Shown here: positions 1 through 11,078 of the stretch, piece by piece
Layout: each line of letters starts with the position of its first letter
Numbering within the stretch: the first letter of the stretch is position 1
NCBI GenBank assembly: GCA_015039315.1
Contig: WIDE01000054.1
Location: forward strand, 1 to 33,485
Reading direction: 5' to 3'
DNA: 33,485 nt
Origin: Clavulina sp. PMI_390
Taxonomy: Eukaryota > Basidiomycota > Agaricomycetes > Cantharellales > Hydnaceae
Notes under the pieces: generated by a model
What the model was told of the DNA's origin: nothing
Database searches by the model: none
What the model saw: the letters and a program-made list of their open reading frames with translations, nothing else
Position numbers and translations under genes: made by a program

Positions 1-91
1 TAAGACATTTGGAGGGGGCCACTGGATTATGGAAGAAGATCCCGACTCCGTGTATGGTAGTATCAAGGAATGGATCACGAAGCTGCACTAG
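1..91 (+). CDS. C-terminal end of an alpha/beta hydrolase (partial, runs off the window start)
   Basis: From base 2 one frame reads 29 residues to a TAG at 89-91. It contains GGGHWIMEEDPDSVYGSIKE, followed by a short W-I-T-K-L-H end. A glycine-rich turn with His-Trp, then a closing amphipathic helix, is how many alpha/beta hydrolases end, and that His would be the catalytic one. Only this last exon is visible, so nucleophile, substrate and subfamily cannot be told. The piece is too short for standard ORF calling and is recognised only by this motif. The gene is convergent with the aminoacyl-tRNA synthetase to the right, with a 191-bp gap in which I see nothing else. Confidence 0.55.
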   Translation, partial: KTFGGGHWIMEEDPDSVYGSIKEWITKLH

Positions 92-282
92 GCGGGCTGC
101 CTCCCTCCCTCCTGAGAATTGATGCACTACTTGATTTGAAAATGAACGGAGGCATCAGTTCTTCTCCAAACACTCACAGCTTTCTTGTCAGTATGGTAAT
201 GGAATGGTCCGAAGTCTCCTCATCACCGCAGAATCCGACGGCGAAACTGAAACCCACAATGCAATATGATTATTGAGCACAT

Positions 283-1983
283 CTAAAGTTGAATCTTCCC
301 TGCTGCCCTAGGGAATGGCATACAGTCGCGAATATTCTCAAACCCAGTAATCCAGCTGATGAACCTCTCAAACCCAAGACCGAACCCGCCATGCGGCACA
401 CTCCCATATCGCCGGAGGTCGAGATACCATTCCATGTTGTGTGTTCCTACGCCCTTATCCTGCATGGCGGCTACAAGAGGTTCCAAACGTTCTTCGCGCA
501 AGGAACCCCCTACCAATTCTCCGATACGAGGCACGAGGAGGTCAAAGCAGGCAACGGTCTGCCCATCATCGTTCGCTCGCATATAGAATGGCTTCAGTGA
601 GGCAGGATAGTCCGTCACGAATACTGGGCCCTTGACTAATGTCCCAGCAAGCCATTTCTCATGCTCGCTTTGGAGCGAGAGACCGTGCTCGATGGGATGT
701 TCGAAAAACGGCTTGCCAGGGCGAGCGGTATTGATAGCGACTAACTCTTTGACCGCCTCATGGTATGTCATGCGGGACCACGACGATGCAATTGTGTCGA
801 CCAGTTGGTCGTCGTTGAGGGGGAGAGGGGATGGAGCAGGAGCTTGAGCAATCGCCTCGAGAGGATGACCACCATACTTTTCCTGCATTTCTCGGAAGTA
901 GTTCAGCTCTGGGGACGCACGAGCACGGAGGGAGCTCAAAGCATTCTGGAACGTCCTTTCCGTAAGAGACAGTATGTCCTCGAGATCATCGCAAAAGGCA
1001 AGCTCGGCTTCGAGCATTGAGAATTCGGAGACATGCCGGTGGGTCTGGGATGGCTCGGCACGGAAGACGGGAGATATTGTGTACACTCTGCCGAGGGAAG
1101 AGGCCAAAGCTTCGAGGTGAAGTTGGGTAGACACAGTGAGGTAGGTAGGTTGGTCGAAAAATTCAGGATGAGGGGGGGATTGTCCTGAGGGAGTAGGCTG
1201 ACGTCCTTGAAGGAGATTGGCATCCGTAGTGACACGGAAAGCCTCCCCAGCACCTTCACAGTCATTGGCTGTGAGGATTGGAGGTTGAACAAGGATGAAG
1301 TCTTCGCGCTTAGGTGGAGAATTAGTCAATTATGAAAGAAGCGCAGTACGAACAGACATACCCTGTAGGCTCTATGAAATGCATCTGCTGCCTGGTCCCT
1401 GAGGCGCATTATTGCAGCCCCTTGAGGGGTTCTGGTGCGAAGGTGGGGATGCCTGCGAAGAAACTCGGCGCTCTGAGCTTTCTTCTGGATGGGATAAGTC
1501 TACCATGAAGGAGTCAGGGGAATTGATTCTCTGCTGGGCAAAGAAAATGAGCTCACGGTTGAAGAAGATCCTAGAATTTTCACTCTAGAAGCTTGTAGTT
1601 CCATAGGTTGATTAGGCCCTGGAGATTGCTCCAGCGTACCATGACACGAAATGGAAGAACCCAAGGTCACACTACTCTTGAGGGTAAGTCGCGTCTACCG
1701 GAGAGCATAAATGCTTGACTTGCTCTTGTGTAGATTCTCGGGGTGCAACTACTTGCAGTGACTCAACTGAGGAGCCATCGTTGACTGCAATGAAGGTGAC
1801 AGCTTTTTGCTTTCGTATAGAGCGCACCCAGCCTCGCACATTCACAGACTCGCCAGCTCGTGCATCTGAGGTGTCGAGGAGATGGCGAATAGTCGGAGAT
1901 AACTGTCGTGGAGGCAGTCTGCTACTGGCAGCAGCGGCCAAAGAAGAGAGTGCCCGACGTGACTTCATGGGCGTGACGGTCAC
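283..1983 (-). CDS. asparaginyl-tRNA synthetase, probably mitochondrial
   Basis: A class II aminoacyl-tRNA synthetase that would charge tRNA-Asn. The first exon (from 1983 or the Met at 1968) has a basic, Ser/Ala-rich leader fitting a mitochondrial presequence, then the OB-fold anticodon-binding start GWVRSIRKQKAVTFIAVNDG. Exon 1557-~1670 carries the rest of the OB fold. Exon 1362-1499 holds TYPIQKKAQSAEFLRRHPHL and ends RLRDQAADAFHRAYR. The last exon (283-1308) has RREDFILVQPP, motif 2 (FRAEPSQTHRHVSEFSMLEA) and motif 3 (GGFGLGFERF), then NIRDCMPFPR. The last motifs are the AsnRS signature rather than AspRS or LysRS. Introns 1309-1361 and 1500-1556 are clear. The junction between the first two exons (about 1670-1715) is not resolved: no intron of normal length fits both frame and homology. 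Product is about 510 residues. The gene is divergent from exonuclease 1, with 162 bp between starts. Confidence 0.88.
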
Positions 1984-2145
1984 CGTGTAACGTGACCAAT
2001 TGGATTTCGCAGGTTTGGCTCCATCTCATCCCGTCACGTTTATTCCTCGCAAACGCGTCTGGACGCCCCCAACCACTCCCTATCACTTGGAATAGGCCAC
2101 CTACGCGCTCAACCACCACGTTACTGACCAGACGCGTCGTCCAGG

Positions 2146-5100
2146 ATGGGCATTCAGGGCTTACTCCCGCTCCTGAAGTCCATCCACGAACACCGAAAGA
2201 TACACGAGTTTAATGGCCAAACGTGAGCTGGTGGTGTGGTTCTGAGGCTTTTGTCGTCCAATACTCACCACTTTTCACTCCAGTCTTGCTGTCGATGCGT
2301 ATGTCTGGCTCCATCGTGGCGCTTACGGTTGCGCTCCCGAGCTAGTTAAGGGCATACCAACAACTAGGCAAGGCACCTTCAACCAACAGTAATCGCTGCT
2401 ATCTCTGACCGCTTGGCCATAGATATGTTGACTACGCCATGCATCGAGTACGCCTACTCAAACACCACAACATCACCCCCTTCATTGTATTCGATGGTGG
2501 ACCACTTCCAGCCAAGCAAGGAACGGAGTCGAGTCGACACAAATCACGTGAAGAAGCCCGAGAACGTGCCATGGAACTCTCTCGTCAGGGGCGACACTCT
2601 GAAGCCCGAGATGCATTCGTAAAGGCAGTGGATGTCACTCCAGAGATGGCATACCAACTCATCAAGGTGTGTAGTCAACTCATGTGCGGTTTGATTCCCC
2701 GCTCATCTATGAAGACATCAAGGCTTTGAGGGCAGAAAATGTTTCTTACGTTGTGGCTCCTTATGAGGCCGACGCACAGATGGCCTACCTGGAACGGACA
2801 GGAATCGTGGATGGGATCGTGACAGAAGACTCTGATCTTCTCGTCTTCGGATGTAAAAAAGTCATCCTCAAGCTTGACTCAGACGGAAACTGCGTCTGTA
2901 TTAGACGAGAGAACTTTGCTCGTGTAGTAGACCTTCCGTTGCATGGTTGGAGCGACAAGCAGTTTCGTGAGATGGCAGTAGGTGGTTTACTCGCTTGTTT
3001 AGCTGGACCTCACTAAAATTGGTTGTAGATGTTGTCAGGATGCGACTACCTCGCCTCCATCCAGGGCCTCGGCCTCAAAACTTCCCACAAGCTCCTACGA
3101 CGACATAAAACAGTGGAAGGCGTTCTCAATGCTCTTAGAATAAAGGGATCGCACACTATCCCTCCTAACTACCTCAAGGACTTCCGCACTGCCGAGCTTG
3201 CATTCATCCACCAGCGGGTGTTCGATCCTATCACTCAGCAACTCACCCACTTGACACCGGTTCCAGAGAGCCTCGTTGATTGGAGAGACTCCTATGTCGG
3301 AAAGTAAGGGTATCCGTCTATCACTCACTGACTATCACTAAGACGATCCACACAGGGAATTAGCCCCTGAGATCGCCTCCGGCATAGCCTTCGGCTCAGT
3401 ACATCCTTTCACCATGCTCGCAATGCCCGACATTAACCCTTCATTCCGTCCCGAGGACCGGGCAGTTGCTTCGTTCGTGAGTCCTACCGTGCTTTCCTTT
3501 GTCGTAGGCTGACTTCATCACCCTCCTAGACTCGTCCAAAGGGTGCTAAGAATGCTACCTCGGTGGCTATGACTAACCCACAGAATCGCCTCACGAACTA
3601 CTTTTGTAAGTGCTAAGACCGCTGTGATTGGATTTCCACTAAGGGGTATTCATTTTCAGCTGCAGCACCTCGTGCACAGCGTGGTGCTCCCGATAAACCT
3701 GAGGAACGAGTGGTGGAAGAGATTGAAGTCCAGTCCAAATTCCACGTAATGGTTGGTGGTGGAAAGCGCACTCTAACAGCTGAACATGATCTTGCCAAGC
3801 AAATCATTCTTGACAAGCAAGTAGCTGCTCGCATCACCCATAGTAAATTCTTTGCTATCAGCCAAGCTACTCCCGACATCCCTACCCCTCAGGGCCCAGA
3901 AGCTAGCCTTCCCCAGGAAATTATTTCTCTTGTCGAGGATGACGAGGTTGTGACACAAGAGCCTGGCTATCTTTCCCCACAAGGAAGTGTCGCGGAGTTG
4001 ATCGACGTTTCTTCTCCTCCTTCGTCTCCAGACGCCTCTGATGTAGAAGACTCTGGGAGTTTGGCTGATGACTCCTCTGATGACGATGTCGAAAACATTC
4101 CCAGTCCCCAGCGTCCCGCTCGCCAATTTACACGCTACGCAATGGACTTAACCCTCATGCCGGCCCTTTCTCAGCGCTTGTCTCCCCCCATACCGACGCC
4201 TCGATCCCCTACCCCGAAACGTGTCGTCCGTCGACACTCAGCGGAAGTATTGCCTCTGGAGGATGGGACCAACGTACTAAATAGCCAAGCTACCTCAGAA
4301 GGATCGTCCCAATCTACTTCAACGTCTACCGATGTCCCCTCTGCTTCTTCTCTTACCCCGTCGTTTATCGTCACTCCCCTTGCAAAATTCGTTTACGCCC
4401 CTCCAACTGAGGCTGTTGACGACAACAACCCTTCTCCTTCCACCCCACCCCGCCAAGGGGCATCATCACAATCTCAAACCTCAATCTCCGACTCATCGTG
4501 GGGCCCTGATCTCCAGGACATCTTCAGTCCAACAAGATCAGAGGCAGAAAGCATGTCGTCTGATATCCCCAGTCCCGAGCGCTCTCGATCACAATCCAAG
4601 GGCAAAGCTCGAGGAACATTCGATGACCAAGATGATGATGATGTTGACGTATACCTAACTCCACGGAAAGGTAAAAAGACAGCGGAAGACCACCCTGATG
4701 AGATCAGTGATGATGGAGACGATGATGAGGTATACTTTGTCGGTCAGAGAACCGCTTCGGAGCGAAAAGCATCCGTTGAGGCCAAATGGCGGGAGAAATG
4801 GGCCTTTCCGGGTCCTTCCGCCATGAAACGTAAAACCGACGCAATTTCACCTCGAAGTGAACCACAGACAAAACGGTTTACACATGGAAACAACCAGCGC
4901 GAAACCTCTCCCTCCCCGCCAGAACGCCCGCGCAACCAAGACTCTGTTCGGCCTAGACAGAAACCCCGAACATCATTACCGTTCCCTATCAATGCATCTC
5001 AAACCCTCCGGAAACCTATTCCTCGACGAAACGCTACGTCTTTCCCCGCTCCTACTATAGGAACGAAGAAGAAAGCGTCCGGCGAAGATAGTGCGACAAA

Positions 5101-5218
5101 CAAAACTCTCGACCTAGATTCCTTCCGCCACCAGTAAGTCTCAAGCCCTTCTATCGGCTTTTAGCCCCCTGTTTGCGTGTCTAACGAGATGGACCATAGA
5201 CCCCTTCGATTGCGCTAG
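2146..5218 (+). CDS. exo1: exonuclease 1 (XPG/FEN1-family 5'-3' exonuclease)
   Basis: Exo1 resects DNA 5'-3' in mismatch repair and at double-strand breaks. Exons: 2146-2222, 2284-2367, 2423-2666, 2723-2977, 3029-3303, 3356-3476, 3530-3605, 3660-5133 and 5200-5218. They join in frame to 874 residues. It starts [13 protein letters not shown]. All metal-binding acids expected in the family are seen: D30 ([10 protein letters not shown]), D78 (VFDGG), E150 and D152 ([11 protein letters not shown]), D171 and D173 ([10 protein letters not shown]) and D226 (LSGCDYL), the last followed by the helix-hairpin-helix [16 protein letters not shown]. The C-terminal half is acidic, Ser/Pro-rich and probably disordered, as in other Exo1 proteins where it binds repair partners. 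The 2368-2422 intron is GC-AG. If the last intron (5134-5199) is not removed, the protein ends at TAA 5135-5137 after 869 residues. The gene is convergent with Trs65. Confidence 0.95.
2368..2422 (+). other. GC-AG intron in exonuclease 1
   Basis: This 55-nt intron begins GCAAGG and ends CCATAG. Only this splice gives the expected [14 protein letters not shown] of Exo1, with the Arg codon split AG|A. The nearest upstream GT, in the codon for the Val of ELVKG, leads to an in-frame stop after joining. GC donors are a known minor class of U2-type introns, so the feature is plausible rather than a sequence error. Confidence 0.85.
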
Positions 5219-5502
5219 CACACTCGATTCACTCCTCACCCTCCAGCCTGCTATCAATCCTCCCAGCATCATGATACACTCTCTATTGGATCGGCTTCAC
5301 GCCTGGAACCATCATCGTATCCTCAATCTAGCATCGCTTTTTTGTATTATCAGCAAGCATTACTTCTCTGTACATAATTTTCCGCATACACCATCTGATA
5401 TTGACTAGCGCTTCGTGGAGCATCCCAAATTTTTCAACATCTGAGGTGTGATTGTACATCAAGTATGATGGTCAGCTCATTGTCGCACATACAACCTGCA
5501 TC

Positions 5503-8500
5503 TCATGGAGTGATCTCTGGTTCTGATATGACCACCGTCATCACCGACCTAATGCAGATAAATTTGTCACAACTTTTACGCGGCATGGCCAAAACAATAA
5601 ACGTACCTCATGTTCACTGTGTACGAGGTCGCCACGTCAGTGAGTGTCATGGCATCGATCATGTGCACGCCAGGTGACAGCGCAAGGATCTGCATCTGCA
5701 CAGACTGACAAGCACCAGGCAATAGAGGTCTAAGAACAGAAGTAATTAGGAACGCTGGTACGACAAATCCCAAACTCAAGTCAGGCTCACCCAACACGAA
5801 TGCGATTCTCTAGAGGCATCAACCCCAGTTGGACTTGCCCATCATTAACATACCCACTTCCATTCACAACAACGTCCTCAGCTGCTGTGCCCAACCCCAG
5901 ACCAACGCTCGTTCTCGCCCGTCGTCTTTTCTGCGTCGGATAGCCAATCTCGCACCTCCGAATCTGCTCGCTCAAATTCAGCACGAAAATATCAAGAGAG
6001 AAAACATCATGAGGATAGATGATTGGGTTTCCCGTGGAGCTGATCCGTTTTTCTAGTGTCGTTGATGGTGCAGATTTTGGAGGGAGGAGATTTATGGTCA
6101 CAATCATATTTCCGACTGCTTCGCTCTGTGTGTTGGGATCGATACCAACGTAGCCACCTCGTGTCAGCGGTGCCTGGAACGTTGGCCCCACCGACGGTGA
6201 CTCTGACGGCCCAGGTGTCGCGTCGCTTGGGTATGAGGGGAACGCTGGAGTTGGGGGCACAGGGACGCTCATCGACTTTGGATGCTGAGTGTCACCTGAA
6301 GACGTTGCGAATGACGGAGCATTTGAACTTCCGGGAGACCCGAGGAATGAGGATCGGATATTGGCAGTGTTGAATATCGAGGAGGAGAAACGGTCAGAGC
6401 GCGGGGTAGGTGTGCCGAGCTGGGCTTGTGTCTGTGCATTCATTGCAGCAATGACCTCGGATGGAGACGAGGGTGTAAATTTTGCTTGAGGGTTCAGGGG
6501 GGACAACATCGAGCCTGATGCAGGGGAAGACACCTTTGATGGACCTTTGAGAATGTTCCATGGAGCGACAGGGGTAGTGGGTGATGCAATAGCATTGCTC
6601 CCTAAAGCAGTCCTTGATGTCGATGCGGGGAAAGGGGAAGCAGGAGTAGGCATGACATCTTGAGCGGATATTGGAGAAGAGGGACGATTGTAGAATGTCG
6701 GAGGGTCTGCTTGCTGGGTGGTAAGCAGATCGAGGAGGCAATTCCACCTTGACGAGTAGGGGTCGAAGTGCGCCTCTTTCTCTGCCTCGTCGGGAGACTC
6801 TTCATTAACTTTGGCACCCTTGGTTTTTGTTTTTGGCGCGATGGGGCGGAAGGGATGCCCCTTCAAGTCGATAGCCACGTAACGCCGCATAGACTCGGCT
6901 GTCGTCTCTGCACTTGCGGCAGACAGCATGCTCTGCCTTTTCTGAGCCAAGGCGGATGGATCTTTGCGATCATTCGCGGTATTCCCTTCTGGAAGGGTGA
7001 GGAATGATACCCGGTACAGAAGGTTATACTGATCGGAACCCTTGAGGGTGAGCGGGAAGACGTTTGCATCTATACTCTCACCCCACCCGATGAGGGAGGC
7101 ATGAGCAAGGCCACCACTAATGGTGAGTTGCACTTCCTCCACGACAAAGCCCATCGCAGGGTCAGCGTTCTCGATCTCGACACTTAGAACAACAGTGCGC
7201 TCTTCAGACCCTGCGGCACTTTCTTCCAAGGCTGCTGCCTCATCATCGCTTTCATCGTCATCAGCATCCCCACCTTGCTTGGGTCGTCCAATCGCTGCCG
7301 ACGCGGGTACGTACGGAACGAAGCAATTCTTCATCCGTACGCGGACACCTTCGACGGTTCGGAGGGTCTTTCGGAACGATTTGCGAAGAATGGGTTTGGT
7401 ATAGGCTGACACAAACCTGTTAGCGCCATCGATCTCGGAGGCAGTGCGTTTATGCAGAGCGAACGCGTTCAAGCGAACCGAGTCGCTGATTCGCGAGGTA
7501 TTGAGCGTCATCTTGTCGGATGAATTCCCAAATGTAGCGCCTAAGAAAGGGCTTCCATCGTCAGCAAACTTCATAAAGCGTGCGCCCACGGGTAACTTAC
7601 TATCGTTCAGGTTGTCGAGCAAGTTTACTTCTTCCATGCCATGCATGATGTCTTCCTCATCCTCGTCGTCTTCGGCGTTTACGTCGACTAAACGCTCAGT
7701 GGAAATACCCTTTGACCGCAACGCGGCGTTGACTAGTTCTTGAGGAGTCGGTGATAGGATGGGCTGGTCCCGGAAAGTCGCAGACGCAGTCAAGCAGAGG
7801 AGAGGTTCTGACACCTTGGTTTGCAAGAAAGCTGTTGGTGATGTTAGTGCTTGATATTATGTCCAGAACTAAGTGAGAGTGTGTGACTTACTTACTAGGA
7901 CATGAAGCTCATATATAGCGATCCAAGAATTCTCCTCTTCGCTCCACGCGATAGTGAACCCATCCTTGGTGGGGGGCGCCTTCGCCGGTGTAGGAGTTGT
8001 GGGCACTCTTGGTCGATTGTCTCCCCAGACATAAGTCTGTAGCACTACACCGTTATCTGCTTGCGCATAAGGTCGATCGGGCGTGTTTGTGCTCGGAACT
8101 GGATTTGGAGTACCAGGTGGAATGATCTGTGCAAGAGGGGTGGTACGGGAGCGAGCTGGTGTTGGGGGCTTAGAATCAGCAGTTCCAGGTCGAGACTTGG
8201 AGGCAGGGATAAAGGGGGATATGTAGGATGCTTCGAGGGATATCTGCAATCGTTGAAGGGCGGGAGCGAGGAGTAGTGGGTCATCATTAGGTAGCTTGGC
8301 GCATAGGAGAAGATAGAGCCGTTCATCTGTGTGGATGTTTCAAATACCCCAGTTATCATTGACCCAGGAATAGGTCGTAGACTACCTGATCAGCTAGGAA
8401 TGATTCGCCCATCGAGAGTTGGCGACTGACCAAAGAACGCAAGTTTTCGCTGAGGTGCATCGCGAAGCGTCGACCACCATGCTGAAGAACTAGTATCTAG

Positions 8501-8569
8501 CTCCTCTAAGTCCTTCCTGTGCTCTGGTACAAGAACTTCAAGCCTCGATGCGGAGAAGAGGTCCTCCAT
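5503..8569 (-). CDS. TRS65: TRAPPII complex subunit Trs65
   Basis: Trs65 is a fungal subunit of TRAPPII, the Golgi tethering complex that acts as exchange factor for Ypt31/32-type Rab GTPases. Exons on the minus strand: 8431-8569, 7892-8326, 5791-7831, 5607-5729 and 5503-5548. They join in frame to 927 residues; an in-frame Met at 8578 would add three. The N-terminus reads MEDLFSASRLEVLVP, and exon 2 opens DERLYLLLCAKLP. The C-terminal family region has YPHDVFSLDIFVLNLSEQIR, a basic KRRRAR patch, LMPLENRIRVGPLLPGACQS, LALSPGVHMIDAMTLTDV and YTVNMRSVMTVV. The middle (about residues 490-700) is Ser/Pro/Thr-rich linker, with acidic stretches earlier. The gene shares a very short divergent promoter with RPP1. 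Identification rests on the C-terminal pattern recalled for the Trs65 family. Confidence 0.85.
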
Positions 8570-8631
8570 GGCCTGCAACGATCACAGACGAGATGGGCAG
8601 CGTGTGAACTGCTTATCTACTCGGTTCGCAT
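8570..8631. promoter_or_regulatory. very short bidirectional promoter between TRS65 and RPP1
   Basis: The two start codons lie 62 bp apart (53 bp if Trs65 starts at 8578). Both models are supported by in-frame exon 1 sequence matching family N-termini. The interval has no TATA box that I can see. Transcripts of each gene probably start inside or close to the other gene's first exon. Confidence 0.6.
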
Positions 8632-10022
8632 ATGACTTTCTTTGAGCTCTCGCTGCCGTTTGAGCTTGCCAAGCAAAAGGGCAAACAACTTGCTGGTATA
8701 ACCCCATCTGAAAGACAGTCGATAGAAGCGAAAATCGATGCTCTAGCCCAGCGTGAGCTCTGTGAATCCATAATGCTTGAGTGTCTCGCCTAACTGTACG
8801 CAACGACCACAACATCATTTTCTGGAGCCAGTTGGGTATACTGTGATTGCTCTAAATCACATCGTTCAATCAAAATTCACAAACTCTGTGCCTGATCTTG
8901 CTCTGCAGAAGCGGGATGGAGTCATAATACTCAAACGGCTGACCATCATCCTTGATGAAGCTGGGGAGAAAGGATGTGGACTGGTGAGTACCGATCGAAC
9001 CTTTGCTCACTTTCCATGCCCATTGGGTTAAGAACACTCTCGTATATCAACGTTTTATAGACGAATAATAACACGAACGAACTTTCCACATACGACCTCA
9101 TCGCCATCCAACCCACCACCACAAATGCATTCTCCCAAGCGTGCCTCCAACTATCCGTACCTGGACCACTCACAACACATATCATCTCTCTCGATCTCGC
9201 CTCCTCCCCACGCCTTCCCTTCTATCTCAAACACACTCTTGTGCGAACAGCAATCCGTAATGGTGCAGTCTTTGAGATGGCGTACGCACCTGCAGTAGCG
9301 AATGCCGATTCAGGATCAAATGTCGGTGTAGACGTCGAAGCACACAAGAGGAACTGGTGGGCGAACGCACGAGAGCTGATGAGAGTGACAAAGGGCAAAA
9401 ATGTGCTCGTTAGTGGGGCAGCCCAAACTTTGTCAGAGCTGCGAGCACCCCTTGACGTCGCGAACCTGTGCGTATAAACCTCTCGACTGGTCTACAGTTG
9501 TAGGGCACCAAGAAGACACCGTCTGATGATGTCTTTAGAATAACGCTGCTTGATGTTGCTCAAGACTCTGCTCGAAATGCCCTCGAAGCAACACCAAAAT
9601 CTCTAGTGTTACGAGCCCGTACGTCTCTTCTACGCATTTCCTTGCGCAGATTTCCATACCTTACAACGAATTACCGAATAGAAACCCGAAAGACCTATCG
9701 AGCAGTGCTCTCTGAGCCTGCCCTCATCCTTCCAGATGGACAATTGGCCTCGAGCACGCCACCCCAGCCTCAATCAAGCCCCTCTAATCCCCACGATCTT
9801 CAGTCATTACCTAAACCCGCCGATAGCTCTCAGCCGAATTTATCTGGCGTATCTCAACCATCTGGATCGAACAAAAGACCACGCGAGAACTCCACACCAA
9901 CCCATCCCTCATCTTCACCATCTCATATCCCTGCAAAAGCTCAAGAGAAGACTCTCGACGAGAAGCAACGGCAGAAAAAGAAGCGGCGGAAAGATACGCC
10001 TGAGGGCTCTGCTGGGGGATGA
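8632..10022 (+). CDS. RPP1: RNase P/MRP protein subunit Rpp1 (p30 family)
   Basis: Rpp1/p30 is a PHP-fold protein subunit shared by nuclear RNase P (pre-tRNA 5' maturation) and RNase MRP (rRNA processing). Exons 8632-8752, 8832-8983, 9061-9467, 9539-9618 and 9682-10022 join in frame to 366 residues. Recognised parts: LGYTVIALNHIVQSK near residue 45, then PFYLKHTLVRTAIRNGAVFE, NWWANARELMRVTKGKNVL, a short VSGAAQTLSELRAP strand-helix, and KSLVLRAQTRKTYRAVLSEP. The PHP-type catalytic metal residues are not obvious, as expected for this non-enzymatic subunit. The last 115 residues or so are Pro/Ser-rich and end in a lysine/arginine cluster (KQRQKKKRRKD) that fits a nuclear or nucleolar localisation signal. 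The gene is head to head with TRS65 and tail to tail with the next gene, 191 bp away. Confidence 0.92.
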
Positions 10023-10213
10023 GTATTTCTATCCTTCTGTGCGAGATCGGCACCTAGTGTAAATATACCAGATCGCTAATGAGATACAGCATGCATTTTA
10101 TGCGGGTATTTTCTCTTCGGTGTGATGGGGACTGTAGTACTCTGATGAAGGAAAGGTCGCTGTGTGTTTTGGGAGTAGCAAAGCAATAAGCAACTGAGAG
10201 ACAAATTCCCCGC

Positions 10214-11078
10214 TTATTGGGATGATAGTGGTACATTCTTCATCGTTTCTGGAGACGAAGCTGGCGATTTCGAAACTAGGGGAGGGGCAAGCGCCTCGTT
10301 CGAGCCAGGGTGTGGTTCACTTTTGTCTCCACCTTCATCTAAGGCGGGTTCGACACTGGATTCTATGCCAAGGGATTTTTGTAGGTTATACTCAAACGTC
10401 TCCCGGAGTAGTGCGTTCCTTCATAATCGTAATGCATAAGGTTCACAGCAAAGGACCAAGCGTAGTGGAACGAACAGACCTCTGTTTAAATCGAGCCAGG
10501 GCAATAGCCGGGTTCTGAGGTGTGTTTGAGGCGTCAGGGAGAGCCTGCCTGTGTGTAACGTGATACGATAGCGTTGTATGAGTAACATGAACGGATATGA
10601 TCGAGAAGGGGCGGTGTAGCGGTACGCACCTCATGGCTGGTATTACAAGCCCAGCTTCCTGAGAACCACCAATACAATCGATAATATACATATTAGTATT
10701 GCTTTCGAGCTCGCCTTCTGCTGCAGGAAGTACGCCAGGAGCAGGCGAGACCTTCACTCCAACAACTTGGACATCGTCACTTATGCTTCGAACCACAGCT
10801 TCGCCGTTTGGAGCATTGGGATCCCAGTCCATAACTAGATATTGGGGCGATATTGCAGAGCGTGTAGCATCTTGTGACGATGAAGAAGAAGGAAGGAGTG
10901 TCAGGGGTGGATCATCTGCGTAATGGTAGTGAATTTCTGGAAAGACGAGCGTGGATGATGAGCTCGTTGACAGCTGGAGAGAATTTGGTGCCGGTATGGA
11001 GGCAGAAGGGAGACTCGACTGCGAAAGGAGAATGTAGTGGGGAGGAGGAGGATGGATTCGCCTCGACGAGCTGGACAT
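10214..11078 (-). CDS. protein of unknown function, 240 residues
   Basis: Exons on the minus strand 10630-11078, 10480-10548 and 10214-10418 join in frame to 240 residues, with normal GT-AG introns of 81 and 61 nt. The N-terminus is MSSSSRRIHPPPPHYILLSQ. A middle part has FPEIHYHYADDPPLTLLP, YLVMDWDPNAPNGEAVVRS and VQVVGVKVSPAPG. The C-terminal part has a predicted helix (PAIALARFKQRNALLRETFE), then an acidic and Ser/Pro-rich tail. I see no membrane segment, signal peptide or catalytic motif. The pattern resembles a small protein I associate with Agaricomycete genomes, but I cannot name a family, so no function is proposed. The clean three-exon threading is the main reason to believe it is real. 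Confidence 0.7.
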
